64,000 nt of DNA from Halobacillus sp. A1 (GCF_024189295.1 NZ_JAIZEN010000002.1:124001-188000); one strand, 5' to 3'; shown: positions 19,896 through 31,190, counted from the stretch's first letter. Numbers and translations: made by a program. Notes: generated by a model from the sequence alone, not told the origin.

Positions 19896-20450
19896 TTAAT
19901 TCGAGTTAAAAAAATCTTTAATTTGTTTCTTAAGAGCTTCCGGTGCCTCGGCAGCCCTTGATCTTGCGTCTTCATCCTTTCTTCGATCCCACTGACTGAC
20001 ATTTGTATAAACTACAACGGGTAAATCCGTGACAGCTTCTGCTTTTTCTAAAACTTTTTCTGCGATTTTTTCGTCCTTATAATCATGTGGGTTGACCATT
20101 ACGGCAACGTAAGCTTTTTCTCCGTTTGTAAAAGCTTGAGAAAGCGTCACCTCTTTCAACTCGTTGACCTCCTGAGTAATCAGCATGGCTTCTTCATTGT
20201 TGAAAGCATTGTCATGAGAGCGGGTTGTTTCCGAGTACTTGGTTTCCCTCATTTCTTCTTGGGTCGATCTTTTAAAAAACTGATCCTCTCCTGTGGGGAT
20301 TTGTGTTCCTTTAGGTTTTTTGTCCTCATCTGTATACTCGATAGGCTGATAAAGCTCATCGCTTTGTGATTCATTAGTTTTCTCCGGAATGTCATCTTTA
20401 CAAGCTGACAATACCGCCGCTAATAATATAACAATTAAAATTTTCCACAT
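19896..20450 (-). CDS. YhcN/YlaJ-family sporulation lipoprotein
   Basis: A 184-residue lipoprotein: short hydrophobic signal, lipobox LSAC at about residues 14-17, then an acidic linker. The YhcN/YlaJ domain follows, with EAMLITQEVNELKEVTLSQAFTNGEKAYVAVMV and KVLEKAEAVTDLPVVVYTNVSQWDRRK. Proteins of this family are found in the forespore membrane and affect spore germination or structure. An ATG three codons upstream is rejected because it overlaps the AAAGGAGAA site; the ATG at 20448-20450 has ten-base spacing. The 80% drop in hydrophobicity after the cysteine fits a tethered protein. Confidence 0.82.
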   Translation of the reverse strand: MWKILIVILLAAVLSACKDDIPEKTNESQSDELYQPIEYTDEDKKPKGTQIPTGEDQFFKRSTQEEMRETKYSETTRSHDNAFNNEEAMLITQEVNELKEVTLSQAFTNGEKAYVAVMVNPHDYKDEKIAEKVLEKAEAVTDLPVVVYTNVSQWDRRKDEDARSRAAEAPEALKKQIKDFFNSN

Positions 20451-20519
20451 AAAAAACATTCTCCTTTTCCATTACTATGGACGAAGAAGAATGTTTTAGT
20501 CTGTCAATTTAAGGTAAGG

Positions 20520-21269
20520 TTACTTCGGCGGCCCTGGAGCCATTTCTCTTTTATGTGCTGTTCGGTTATGCATCGCCTCGATGATTTCTTTGTCCTTGTC
20601 AGGAATAGTTTCACCTTTTAAGTAACGGTCGATCATGTCATAACTTGTGCCCATCTCATTTTCATCAGTTTGACCTTCCCATAAACCCGCACTTGGCTGT
20701 TTATGAATAACCTCATCTGGCACGCCAAGATATTCTGCCATTTCTCTGACTTCACCTTTAGTCAAATTGACAAGAGGGACTAGATCCACGCCTCCGTCAC
20801 CGAATTTGGTGAAATAGCCTGTGTGCCATTCTGCGGCATTATCGGTTCCTACAACTAAATACTGATGATTCGTGGCAAGAGTGTATAGGGTACTCATTCT
20901 CAAGCGAGCCCGTAAATTGGCATCAGCAATTTTCTCCTGGTCGGCATCATAGCTATTATCTGTTTTCAGCTGTTCTAAAATGTTACCGAACATAACATTA
21001 TGCGTCTCCGTTAAATCAACAGTCAATGAATCAATCTCACATGAGCTGATTACTTTTTTTGCATGCTCCTGGTCGCTGCCATGACTCTTACAAGGCATAA
21101 TGACGCCCAGGGAATGGTCTGGATAGGCTTTTTTGATTAAATGAGCCACAACGGCTGAGTCAATACCGCCGCTTACACCAACAAGCATCCCTTTTACGCC
21201 TGCATTTTCACCCTGCTCTTGCAGCCACGCTACAATACGATCTACTTTTTGCTTCACTGGATTGTTCAT
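20520..21269 (-). CDS. nadE: NH3-dependent NAD+ synthetase
   Basis: A 249-residue N-type ATP pyrophosphatase that amidates nicotinate adenine dinucleotide with ammonia. The P-loop GVSGGIDSAV is near residues 27-36; GTDNAAEWHTGYFTKFGDGGVDLVPL and KQPSAGLWEGQTDENEMG are conserved substrate-binding segments. There is no glutaminase domain, so free ammonia is the donor. The annotated ATG at 21267-21269 abuts AAAGG with almost no spacing; a GTG four codons inside has better spacing and may be the real start. It is shorter than B. subtilis NadE (272) and belongs to the compact subtype. Confidence 0.92.
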   Translation of the reverse strand: MNNPVKQKVDRIVAWLQEQGENAGVKGMLVGVSGGIDSAVVAHLIKKAYPDHSLGVIMPCKSHGSDQEHAKKVISSCEIDSLTVDLTETHNVMFGNILEQLKTDNSYDADQEKIADANLRARLRMSTLYTLATNHQYLVVGTDNAAEWHTGYFTKFGDGGVDLVPLVNLTKGEVREMAEYLGVPDEVIHKQPSAGLWEGQTDENEMGTSYDMIDRYLKGETIPDKDKEIIEAMHNRTAHKREMAPGPPK

Positions 21270-21291
21270 CCTTTCACACGTAAGATACTTT

Positions 21292-22263
21292 TTATCTTAG
21301 CATGAATTCTGCATATCGGACAAACTGTTTACGACTTTGCCATGCAATTTCAAACTTTTCAATATGGTTGTTTAATAAATCTTCCCCTTTTCGAAATTTG
21401 TTATACCCGTGAAGCCATTCTCTGACAAGATCCGCTGGAACGAGGACGCCTCTAAGCCAAATCTCAGGATACTCAACATGTTTAAATAACTGGAAGAATG
21501 CTGAACGATCCTTTTCTAAATAAGGGAGAAATCGGTGAGCTAATTGAATTTCATCATACAGTTTCGGCCCTATATGAAGTAAATCGAAGTCAATCATTTT
21601 CATTGATCCTGCAGGTTCTAATATGAAATTATGGTGAGCAACATCCCCGTGCAGCCATTGCTGCTCATCCCAAGCCTCTTCTTCGATCACTCCCCAGGAA
21701 TAACGTGAAAAAGGGTCGAGCAGACGGCTCATGGAGGTCACGACTTCATTGTAGAACTCCTTTTTCTCGCAGTATTCAAAAACCTCTCTCGTATTTTTGA
21801 ACTGTTCTAACCGTCGTTCCCATTTCAAGTATAAGGGATCTCTAGGAATCGATAAGGCTTGTAAACCTTTTGTCGAACGGTGAAACTGTCTTAAGCAATG
21901 GTAAGTTTTTTTACGATCGCTTTGATGAGAAAAGTCAGCATGTCGGCCGTTAAGCCAAGTGAACAAAGCCCAATCGCAGCCAAGCTTACTCAAACTTCGG
22001 GCATTGTCAGGGAATGATATCGGAGTAGCAGCAAATTTCGCTGCTTCCTCCCAATTTTCAAAAAAGGATAGTTGCTGGTTCAACATGTTAGAACGTCTAT
22101 ACCCTTTTAATAAGAAGGGCTTTTGATTCACCCATACTTTATATACTTTAGGTTTGATTTTAACAGCTTTGGTAATATTCATGTCTCTTGAGCGCAGCCA
22201 TTGAAAAAGGCGATCCGTATAAGAATCGCCTTCTTTTAAATTACGAGTCATCTCCATCATCAT
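21292..22263 (-). CDS. CotS/YsxE-like protein-kinase-fold protein
   Basis: A 323-residue member of the aminoglycoside phosphotransferase/choline kinase fold. The catalytic loop reads WLHGDVAHHNFI (HxDxxxxN pattern) and the metal-binding motif is MIDFDLLHIGP; an upstream lysine in FLLKGY may be the nucleotide-binding one. Spore coat proteins CotS, CotI, YutH and YsxE of Bacillus share this architecture. The 5' end overlaps safA by 23 bases in another frame, and several clustered ATG codons near 22251-22263 make the exact start uncertain. B. subtilis places ysxE beside spoVID; here the kinase is beside safA, the SpoVID partner. The substrate is unknown. Confidence 0.72.
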   Translation of the reverse strand: MMMEMTRNLKEGDSYTDRLFQWLRSRDMNITKAVKIKPKVYKVWVNQKPFLLKGYRRSNMLNQQLSFFENWEEAAKFAATPISFPDNARSLSKLGCDWALFTWLNGRHADFSHQSDRKKTYHCLRQFHRSTKGLQALSIPRDPLYLKWERRLEQFKNTREVFEYCEKKEFYNEVVTSMSRLLDPFSRYSWGVIEEEAWDEQQWLHGDVAHHNFILEPAGSMKMIDFDLLHIGPKLYDEIQLAHRFLPYLEKDRSAFFQLFKHVEYPEIWLRGVLVPADLVREWLHGYNKFRKGEDLLNNHIEKFEIAWQSRKQFVRYAEFMLR

Positions 22264-23488
22264 CCTGCCACGTTTGTTCAGGCGCCCAGTTTTGAAAAGG
22301 CTGTGGTGGCTGTTGAGGGAAATATAAACCTCTCATCTGGTAATCGTTATTCATCATAGCATAAGGGTGCCATCCATTCATTTGAGGCTGCATCATTTGA
22401 TTCGGCGGGTAACCATAATCCATCATCTGTGGCTGAGTGAATGGCTTCGGAGCTCCACAGCCGCAATCACTTTCTTGCTGTGCTCCGCCCACATAAGATG
22501 ACTCAGACTCCTCTTCCATTTCGTACATCTCATTTGCCGATGCGTTTTGATAAGGCATCTGCTGTGGATATTGATGGTTCATCATTTCATTCTCATAAGG
22601 CATCATTTGCGGGGAGTGCGGCATTCCCATCATTGCGTGATGGTAAGGCGGGCACCAGAAACTATCCCAAGGAGAATGCTGATATTGCATCGGCATGCTG
22701 TGCATTGGCATGCTGTGCATCGGCATGTTCTGCATCGGCATGCTTTGCATCGGCATGTTCTGCATCGGCATGTTCTGCATTGGCATGTTCTGCATTGGCA
22801 TGTTCTGCATCGGCATGTTCTGCATTGGCATGTTCTGCATCGGCATGTTCTGCATTGGCATGTTCTGCATCGGCATGTTCTGCATCGGCATGTTCTGCAT
22901 TGGCATGTTCTGCATTGGCTTAGTCTCTGATTCTTGCTCCATAGGCATTGATTTTGCAGTCTGTTGCTGAGAAGGTTTTTCCATATACTTCATCGGTTTC
23001 ATCGGTTTCATCGGTTTTTGATAAACAGGACTCTCCGAAGACTCCTCTGGAGCAGGCATCTGAGGAAGATGGAAGGTTGTATAGTAATTTTGCATATGCT
23101 GGTCCATCGGCATTTGGATTGGCATATTCATTTGGATCGGCATCATTGGCTTTTCCATCATCGGCATAGGCTTATTAACTTGTGGCTTTTTTTCATCCTC
23201 TTTTATTTGAGGAATGGGTTTAGGAATAGTTTTTGGCTTTGGTTTTGGTTTTGGCATTTCTTTTTTAGGCGTTTCTTTCTTGGGGGCTTCTTTTTTTACA
23301 TTTTCTTTTTTGGGAGCTTCTTTTTTTACAGGAGTTTTCCCCTGAGGTACTTTGATTTTCATGCCCGGCATAATCATATCAGGGTTCGATAGTTGGGAAT
23401 TCACTGATTTCAATTCTTCGAAATTCACCCCATATTTTTTCGAAATCTTCCACAGCGTATCACCTTTTTGTACAATGTGAATTCTCAC
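22241..23488 (-). CDS. safA: Spore coat assembly protein SafA with pentapeptide repeats
   Basis: A 415-residue spore morphogenetic protein. The LysM domain at residues 1-49 (VQKGDTLWKISKKYG to MPGMKIKVP) is nearly identical to B. subtilis SafA, which docks at the cortex-coat interface with SpoVID. After it come a Lys/Pro-rich segment (50-100), a Met/Pro/Gln region, and about 16 copies of a MPMQN-type pentapeptide (about residues 190-268). The tail is Gln/Tyr/Pro/Met-rich with a GCGAP block and ends in an acidic QDDDGDDS. The start is GTG after GAAAGGAG. Repeat number and Met/Gln richness are unusual and likely strain-variable. Confidence 0.9.
   Translation of the reverse strand: MRIHIVQKGDTLWKISKKYGVNFEELKSVNSQLSNPDMIMPGMKIKVPQGKTPVKKEAPKKENVKKEAPKKETPKKEMPKPKPKPKTIPKPIPQIKEDEKKPQVNKPMPMMEKPMMPIQMNMPIQMPMDQHMQNYYTTFHLPQMPAPEESSESPVYQKPMKPMKPMKYMEKPSQQQTAKSMPMEQESETKPMQNMPMQNMPMQNMPMQNMPMQNMPMQNMPMQNMPMQNMPMQNMPMQNMPMQNMPMQSMPMQNMPMHSMPMHSMPMQYQHSPWDSFWCPPYHHAMMGMPHSPQMMPYENEMMNHQYPQQMPYQNASANEMYEMEEESESSYVGGAQQESDCGCGAPKPFTQPQMMDYGYPPNQMMQPQMNGWHPYAMMNNDYQMRGLYFPQQPPQPFQNWAPEQTWQDDDGDDS
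22687..22919. repeat. 15-bp coding tandem repeats in safA (about 16 units)
   Basis: A 15-base unit (TGCATCGGCATGTTC on the plus strand) is repeated about 15.5 times with C/T alternation at one site and a few altered units at the ends. It encodes the MPMQN pentapeptide in safA and causes long open frames on the opposite strand that are not genes. Whole-codon unit length keeps copy-number change in frame. Confidence 0.95.
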
Positions 23489-23746
23489 AGTTGCAACTCC
23501 TTTCCTGTGATCTATAAAGTTATAAGAGCATAATCGTTTCCTAACACTTTATGCGTAGACAAGGAAAAGAATGATGAATTTGCCCAATAAATAAACCCGA
23601 GCTATGGGAAGCCTCCCTATTAATAGTCTGGAAGAAGTTTTTAAATATAGTCGCTGTAAAATTTTCGCATTGACTTTATATAAGCTGTTATCCCTGTGGT
23701 AAGCTTTAAATAACAACACGGAACTTTAATAAAGCCTTTCATTTAA

Positions 23747-23779
23747 AAAACGAGTCCCCGATTATTGAGGACTCGTTTT
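23747..23779 (-). terminator. Intrinsic terminator after pheA
   Basis: AAACGAGTCC with GGACTCGTTT arms, nine-base loop and six T on the minus strand, immediately past the pheA stop. Confidence 0.88.
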
Positions 23780-23781
23780 AC

Positions 23782-24648
23782 TTACTGACATACAGGAGAA
23801 GGGATATCTATATTATAACTCGGGTACGTGCCGAGCAACTTCAATGTACAACCTAAGGCTTCTAATTCCGCTTTCACTCCCGGGAACAAGACCTCATCAT
23901 AAGGTTGATCGACATCTATTAAAAAGAAATAATTGCCTAAACCTGTTTTCATTGGGCGAGATTCAATTTTTGATAAGTTCATTTTACGCCAGGCGAACGC
24001 AGCTAACACTTGATGGAGAGCTCCAACGAAATCTTTAGGCAGCGTGACCATCACCGTCGTCTTTTGAGTGGTAACAGGATGATTTTTCACTTCCAATGGT
24101 TGTTTCTCTTTTTGCACGACGGCGAAACGGGTGTGGTTATTGTCGTAATCGTGAATATTCGGCGTAAAAATTTTCAGACCATTTTCTTCAGCTGCCAAAT
24201 GATTTCCTATAGCGGCTACGTGGACCCCCTCCGAAGCTACTACTTCGGCTGCCCTTCCTGTAGAAGCCGTATATTCTAATTCTGCTTCAGGATAATGTTT
24301 ATACAAATATTGATGACACTGGGCAATAGCGTGACTGTGTGAATAGATGTGAGTTAGGTTCTCTCCATTGTAATCAGGGTGGACAAGTAAATGTTGTTTT
24401 ATAGGTACTGTCATTTCTGCAATGACAGCCTGATCTACCTGATGAATCAAATAATCGATCGTCAGATGAACCGATCCTTCAATTGCGTTTTCCAGCGGCA
24501 CCACGCCCGTATCAATATCCCCGCGCTCTACTGCATCAAGGCAAGCAGGAATGCTGTCATAACTGATAAAAGATCCTTTTTCAAACAATGCGTCAACCGC
24601 CATTTTTGTAAAAGTACCTTTTGGTCCTAAATATCCAATTCGCTGCAT
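23782..24648 (-). CDS. pheA: Prephenate dehydratase
   Basis: A 288-residue enzyme converting prephenate to phenylpyruvate in phenylalanine synthesis. The N-terminus IGYLGPKGTFTKMA, the substrate segment GVVPLENAIEGSV, the catalytic TRF motif in NNHTRFAVV (near residue 170) and a C-terminal ACT domain containing the ESRP phenylalanine-binding motif (ESRPMKTGLGNYFFLIDV) are present. Feedback inhibition by phenylalanine is therefore expected. It lies 19 bases after pheB, with its own terminator, as in B. subtilis. Confidence 0.96.
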   Translation of the reverse strand: MQRIGYLGPKGTFTKMAVDALFEKGSFISYDSIPACLDAVERGDIDTGVVPLENAIEGSVHLTIDYLIHQVDQAVIAEMTVPIKQHLLVHPDYNGENLTHIYSHSHAIAQCHQYLYKHYPEAELEYTASTGRAAEVVASEGVHVAAIGNHLAAEENGLKIFTPNIHDYDNNHTRFAVVQKEKQPLEVKNHPVTTQKTTVMVTLPKDFVGALHQVLAAFAWRKMNLSKIESRPMKTGLGNYFFLIDVDQPYDEVLFPGVKAELEALGCTLKLLGTYPSYNIDIPSPVCQ

Positions 24649-24667
24649 AACTTTAACTCCTTCTTTC

Positions 24668-25117
24668 TTAAGCCCCAGAACTAAGAATCTCTACACGATC
24701 TACAAAGTCCAATTTATGAAGCCTCTGTAATAATTGCTCAATCGAATATATCATACCTGTCGTATTCAATGACAGGGTAACGTTCGCTTTCCCTTGCAAT
24801 GGAATCGTTTGGTGAATGGTCAATACATTACACCCTGAATCTGCCACCGTATTAAGGAGGTTGGATAATGTACCTGTTCGATCCTCCAAATGAAAAAACA
24901 ATGTGATCATCTGCTCTTTCACCATAGCCTGGAACGGAAATACGGCATCCCTATATTTGTAAAAAGCACTTCTGGATAAACCAACATCTTGAACAGCTTC
25001 AAATATAGATACTGCCTTTCCCCGTTCTATCAAAGCTTTAGCTTCAATCGTCTTCTTCATCGCTTCGGGCAAAATATCGCTACGGACTAAGTAAAACTTT
25101 TCATTATAATCCGTCAT
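24668..25117 (-). CDS. pheB: ACT domain protein PheB (UPF0735)
   Basis: A 149-residue protein of an N-terminal helical segment ([40 protein letters not shown], helix-turn-helix-like) and a C-terminal ACT domain ([31 protein letters not shown]). ACT domains bind amino acids, so a link with pheA is likely, but the function of PheB is unsettled. GTG at 25118-25120 immediately precedes ATG; ATG at 25115-25117 is chosen because of its nine-base spacing from GGGG. It lies between obg and pheA, the Bacillus order. Confidence 0.92.
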   Translation of the reverse strand: MTDYNEKFYLVRSDILPEAMKKTIEAKALIERGKAVSIFEAVQDVGLSRSAFYKYRDAVFPFQAMVKEQMITLFFHLEDRTGTLSNLLNTVADSGCNVLTIHQTIPLQGKANVTLSLNTTGMIYSIEQLLQRLHKLDFVDRVEILSSGA

Positions 25118-25131
25118 CACTTAGCACCCCA

Positions 25132-26947
<1,816 letters not shown>

Positions 26948-27031
26948 TGTATTCCGCTCCCCCTGCTTTCCATTCTCTTCTATAGAAAGTATAGCAAACT
27001 CATAGGAAAACTGAAATCATCGTAAAATAAA

Positions 27032-27066
27032 TAAGCCGCGCTTATGCCATGGCACAGCGCGGCTTA
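27032..27066 (-). terminator. Intrinsic terminator after rpmA
   Basis: AAGCCGCGCT pairs with AGCGCGGCTT, with a second GCCATGGC element in the loop, then TTATTTATTTT on the minus strand. It ends the rplU-prp-rpmA transcript. Confidence 0.88.
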
Positions 27067-27095
27067 CATGTACGTATGAAATCATACTAATGATG

Positions 27096-27729
<634 letters not shown>

Positions 27730-27737
27730 CGTCCCGC

Positions 27738-28046
27738 TTACGCCTTGATGCTCTCAACAACAAGCTTCGTGTACGGTTGACGGTGACCTTGTTTACGTTT
27801 GTAGTTCTTTTTAGGCTTATATTTGAAGACAGTCAATTTCTTCTGACGACCTTGTTTTTCAACTTTAGCCGTTACCGTTGCACCGTCTACGAATGGAGCG
27901 CCAACTTTAGTGTCGTCTCCACCTACGAAAAGAACTTTATCAAAAGTTACAGTCTCGCCATCTTCTACGTTCACTTTCTCTACGTAGATCTCTTGACCTT
28001 CTTGAACTTTGATTTGTTTTCCACCAGTTTCAATAATTGCGTACAT
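27738..28046 (-). CDS. rplU: 50S ribosomal protein L21
   Basis: A 102-residue ribosomal protein with the diagnostic [18 protein letters not shown] start, [20 protein letters not shown] centre and [22 protein letters not shown] end. The ATG follows GAGGAGGTGC, which is also the end of the conserved L21 leader. First gene of rplU-prp-rpmA, driven by the promoter at 28154-28183. Confidence 0.98.
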   Translation of the reverse strand: MYAIIETGGKQIKVQEGQEIYVEKVNVEDGETVTFDKVLFVGGDDTKVGAPFVDGATVTAKVEKQGRQKKLTVFKYKPKKNYKRKQGHRQPYTKLVVESIKA

Positions 28047-28153
28047 ACTTGCACCTCCTCAAATAACTCAGACTCGCCATCCAGGTACCGGAATCGGTTT
28101 AAAAACCTGTTCTGTGCGGTTGTAGCATGAAGTGCTACTTGAATAACATATTG
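28047..28153 (-). promoter_or_regulatory. L21 leader (autoregulatory 5' UTR)
   Basis: The rplU leader on the minus strand has GGCGAGTCTGAGTTAT then GAGGAGGTGC just before the ATG, preceded by CGCACAGAACAGGTTTTTAA and a GGTACC element. This is the layout of the Firmicutes L21 leader known to Rfam, thought to let L21 control its own operon. Recognised from memory; not searched. Confidence 0.75.
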
Positions 28154-28183
28154 ATGTTACCACAGATCAAAACAAGTTGTCAA
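28154..28183 (-). promoter_or_regulatory. Sigma-A promoter of rplU-prp-rpmA
   Basis: A perfect TTGACA (28178-28183) and TAACAT (28154-28159) with 18-base spacing on the minus strand, overlapping the end of the RNase G gene. Confidence 0.65.
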
Positions 28184-29582
28184 CATGATACACACGTCTC
28201 TGAATAGCTGCTGTGATCATGTCTAGTGACCCTTCAAGCTCAATTTGCCAGCCAGGAATGCTATGATCCTGCCTAACAAACAGCTTCTGTGGAATTTTAC
28301 TAGATATCGGTTCAGAATGCAATTGTTTTTTTATATCATATAACTCAGGATGAACGGCAACGAGGACCGCTTCATGCTGCCGGTTCTCAAGAAGAAAACG
28401 TTCCAGTCGATACCACTGTGTATGTAAATCATATCGACGTTCAGGGCTCGCAAGTAATTGATCGCATACAGCATACCATTGTCTAGTCCGAGTCATTTCC
28501 ACTATTCCTAGTTTAGTCATTCCGTGGATGAGCGTTTTGACGGGATCGGCCTGCGCAAGCTGTTTCATGTATTTAAGGAGCTGCTGCTCTTCTGAAAGGT
28601 TGTTCATGGAAATGAAATCTACGAGAATCATTCCAGAAAGGTTGCGCAACCTTACCTGCTTCAATACTTCCTCAGCCGCCAATTTATTCACCGTCACTAT
28701 TTCCTTACGGGACATAGCTTTTTCCTTATACTGATGACTGTTAACATCAATGACCGTCATAGCTTCCGTACGGTCAATTATTAATTGAACTCCTTTAAAC
28801 GTTGTTACCTCGCGTTGAGAAAGCTTATTTTGGAGTTCATTAACAGAATGGTTTGTATAGCTTTCTAAACTTTTTTCCCATCGTATTTTCCCTTCCAGGC
28901 TCGGGTACTTCGCTTTTAACAGAACACTCATTTCACTCGTGTCCACTACAATTTCATTCAAAGAATGAGCGTATTTTCGAATGGACTGATCAGGGATAAT
29001 GAGATCCTCCCACACCTTCCCTGGCTTATTCGCCTCGGGAATCTGCTTCCATACCTCTCTTAAAGTGCTCAGCTCGTCTTTCATGATGTCAGCTCCCGTA
29101 TCTTTTGAGCTCGTCCGCATGATGGCTCCTTCCGAGTCAGTCAACATCGAGGTCATAACTTCACGTAAAGTTTCCGCATGATCCTTAGCTACTTTTTTAG
29201 AAATTGAAATCCTCTTCCCAAACGGTCGGTAAACTAAATACAGTCCAGGGAAAGTCAAGTCTGCACTGACCTGGGCTCCTTTGTCACCGATAGGTTCTTT
29301 AGTCGCTTGTACGTAGATCGACTGTCCTTCCGTTAGTGTCTGTTCTATAGACCCGGTACACCATGGGATTTCAGTTTTTTTCAAAAAAGCATGCTGTCTT
29401 TCCCCAATATCAACAAAAGCTGCCTGCATGCCTTTATGAATATTTTTTACCGTACCTTTAAAAATTGAACCCGAAAGCTGAAAAGCATCCGGGCGCACCG
29501 CTGTATATTCAATGACGTCTCCCTGTTCGATAAAGAGAGCTATCGATTCACTTGTTTTTGTATGTAGCGCTAACGTTCTCAT
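28167..29582 (-). CDS. rng: Ribonuclease G (Rne/Rng family)
   Basis: A 471-residue endoribonuclease with an S1 domain near residues 30-115 and the RNase E/G catalytic core. Two metal-binding acidic motifs are visible, TVIDVNSHQ and ILVDFISM. In standard RNase G a zinc-link CPxCxG follows the core; the matching segment here reads AVCDQLLASPERR with one cysteine, so the zinc link looks lost. The start ATG at 29580-29582 follows GAAGAGGTTC; the frame is open to 29600. B. subtilis lacks this enzyme at this site, but other Bacillaceae carry it. It is 17 bases after spoIVFB. Confidence 0.88.
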   Translation of the reverse strand: MRTLALHTKTSESIALFIEQGDVIEYTAVRPDAFQLSGSIFKGTVKNIHKGMQAAFVDIGERQHAFLKKTEIPWCTGSIEQTLTEGQSIYVQATKEPIGDKGAQVSADLTFPGLYLVYRPFGKRISISKKVAKDHAETLREVMTSMLTDSEGAIMRTSSKDTGADIMKDELSTLREVWKQIPEANKPGKVWEDLIIPDQSIRKYAHSLNEIVVDTSEMSVLLKAKYPSLEGKIRWEKSLESYTNHSVNELQNKLSQREVTTFKGVQLIIDRTEAMTVIDVNSHQYKEKAMSRKEIVTVNKLAAEEVLKQVRLRNLSGMILVDFISMNNLSEEQQLLKYMKQLAQADPVKTLIHGMTKLGIVEMTRTRQWYAVCDQLLASPERRYDLHTQWYRLERFLLENRQHEAVLVAVHPELYDIKKQLHSEPISSKIPQKLFVRQDHSIPGWQIELEGSLDMITAAIQRRVYHVDNLF

Positions 29583-29599
29583 GTTGAACCTCTTCACCA

Positions 29600-30451
29600 C
29601 TATAGACTTGAAATGTCCTTTAATGTCGCGTTCGTTCGTTTCTCATCTAAAAATTGATGCAGACATTCCTGTTCATCTACTATATATAATCCTGGTGTTT
29701 GTTTCAATATATATAAATGGTGACGATTCGCGCGGATATTTTTTATAACATCAAATGCGGAAGTTTGAGGCGGAACTGTGAAATACTTTACTTTCATATT
29801 CGTAACGTCTCTCTCGAGGCAGTAGACGGCATATCTCATAAATACATACATCTGCCTTTTCCACTCCAAAACATTTTCTAAAAGCAGAAAACCTGCCAGA
29901 AGGGTGCCGGCTAAAGTCATTCTCCCGTCCAGAATCAATACAGTTAAGCTTAGCAGCAGGACAGCCATTGAAATGATCAATGAGGCTTTCAGGCTGAATT
30001 TAAAAGGAAGATACTGACTGAGAAAATAAAAAAGCAGTTTTCCTCCGTCCAACGGCCATACAGGAATTAAATTCAATAGTAAAATCAGACTATTGTAAGT
30101 AAAGGCTGCCGACAATAAAGGATGTGGACCGATCACAAATGAAAGCAGCTGAAGGACCGCAAATATCCATACATGCTGAATTGGTCCCGCTAACGTAACA
30201 TGAAATTGTTCTTTGAGTGGTCGTGTCGTATGTTCATCACTTACGACACTTCCTCCGAGAAGCCAAAATTCGATATGAGAAACTCTCCATCCATACCTTC
30301 GAGCAGCCGCATAGTGCCCCATTTCATGAATGGCCACTATTGAAAACAAAATGATGAATTCGTAAATGGCTCCCGTCAAAAGAGCAGATACTGCCAGCAC
30401 AAAGAACAGGGGATGGATATGGATGGATTTAGCAAGTTTAAGAGCCGCCAT
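29600..30451 (-). CDS. spoIVFB: SpoIVFB, site-2 metalloprotease of pro-sigma-K
   Basis: A 283-residue polytopic intramembrane zinc protease that cleaves pro-sigma-K in the mother-cell membrane around the forespore. HEMGH is at residues 42-46 in a membrane helix, and the second motif NLIPVWPLDGGKLL carries the third zinc ligand. A CBS-like C-terminal region (about 220-283) follows. The gene overlaps spoIVFA by 14 bases, implying coupled translation. The pair is the standard regulator-protease unit. Confidence 0.95.
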   Translation of the reverse strand: MAALKLAKSIHIHPLFFVLAVSALLTGAIYEFIILFSIVAIHEMGHYAAARRYGWRVSHIEFWLLGGSVVSDEHTTRPLKEQFHVTLAGPIQHVWIFAVLQLLSFVIGPHPLLSAAFTYNSLILLLNLIPVWPLDGGKLLFYFLSQYLPFKFSLKASLIISMAVLLLSLTVLILDGRMTLAGTLLAGFLLLENVLEWKRQMYVFMRYAVYCLERDVTNMKVKYFTVPPQTSAFDVIKNIRANRHHLYILKQTPGLYIVDEQECLHQFLDEKRTNATLKDISSL

Positions 30452-31190
30452 CGACTTTGATCACTGCAGCAGGGTCTAAATATTGCTTGTCTTTCTCAAT
30501 AGCAAAGAAAAACTCATTGCCATCTTTCTCATTCAACAAGCCTACCGTTTCCTGTGCTTGAATGTGTTCATATAAATGGACATCTATAGTGGACAAAAAC
30601 CCGTAAATCGTATTCGAGTCGTCCTGATGCTGGATAATAACTGTTTTTTTCGTTTCTGGGTCATTGCCCGCAAAAATAACAGTACCTTCTTTAATAGATT
30701 TAACTTCTTCACCTTGAGCCGTGCTCATGATGATTCCTCTTCCGTGATTCTCAAAAGGCTCTGTTACCGTGCCATTGACTGGAAGTGCTACATTGACACT
30801 CTGCTGCTCTTCTTTAGGCTGAACTAGCTGCAAAGGCCCTCCAAAGCGATCACTGTACCACGCCGTCACTTTCGCAAAAGGAAATTCTTCTTGCAGCTGG
30901 GAAGATAACCATTCCCTGGGCTGTTCGGCAACGGCTGATGAAGATTGGTCACTGATAAATACAACTCCAAATAAAAGAACAGACGCCAGAGCTTGTACAC
31001 CAAAAAGCGAAGCAGATTTCTTTGACGATTGCTTGAAACCATCGCTCACTACGAAAGGAGGATACCCATGCATCTCTTCATCCTGCGGTCCGCTGATCCC
31101 ATTATGAGTCGTTGGTTTGCGGGAGGTTATAACCTTTTTCCTTTTTCGTTCTGCTATGTTTTTTCTTACATCATTTATATTCTTTTTCAC
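30438..31190 (-). CDS. spoIVFA: SpoIVFA, regulator of SpoIVFB
   Basis: A 250-residue membrane-anchored protein that holds SpoIVFB with BofA until SpoIVB cleaves it. There is a basic N-terminus, a transmembrane segment near residues 65-82 and an extracytoplasmic LytM/M23-like domain (LPVNGTVTEPFENHGRGIIMS, IIQHQDDSNTIYGFL) whose metal ligands are not all kept, so it is probably not an active peptidase. Start GTG follows GAAGGGATC. It overlaps spoIVFB. Confidence 0.9.
   Translation of the reverse strand: MKKNINDVRKNIAERKRKKVITSRKPTTHNGISGPQDEEMHGYPPFVVSDGFKQSSKKSASLFGVQALASVLLFGVVFISDQSSSAVAEQPREWLSSQLQEEFPFAKVTAWYSDRFGGPLQLVQPKEEQQSVNVALPVNGTVTEPFENHGRGIIMSTAQGEEVKSIKEGTVIFAGNDPETKKTVIIQHQDDSNTIYGFLSTIDVHLYEHIQAQETVGLLNEKDGNEFFFAIEKDKQYLDPAAVIKVDGGS

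Noticed and set aside
22441-22970. Long plus-strand ORFs opposite safA, and a CRISPR-like look of the tract
   Set aside because: They are shadows of the 15-bp repeat in safA; the repeat has no spacers of unique sequence and a coding period of five codons.
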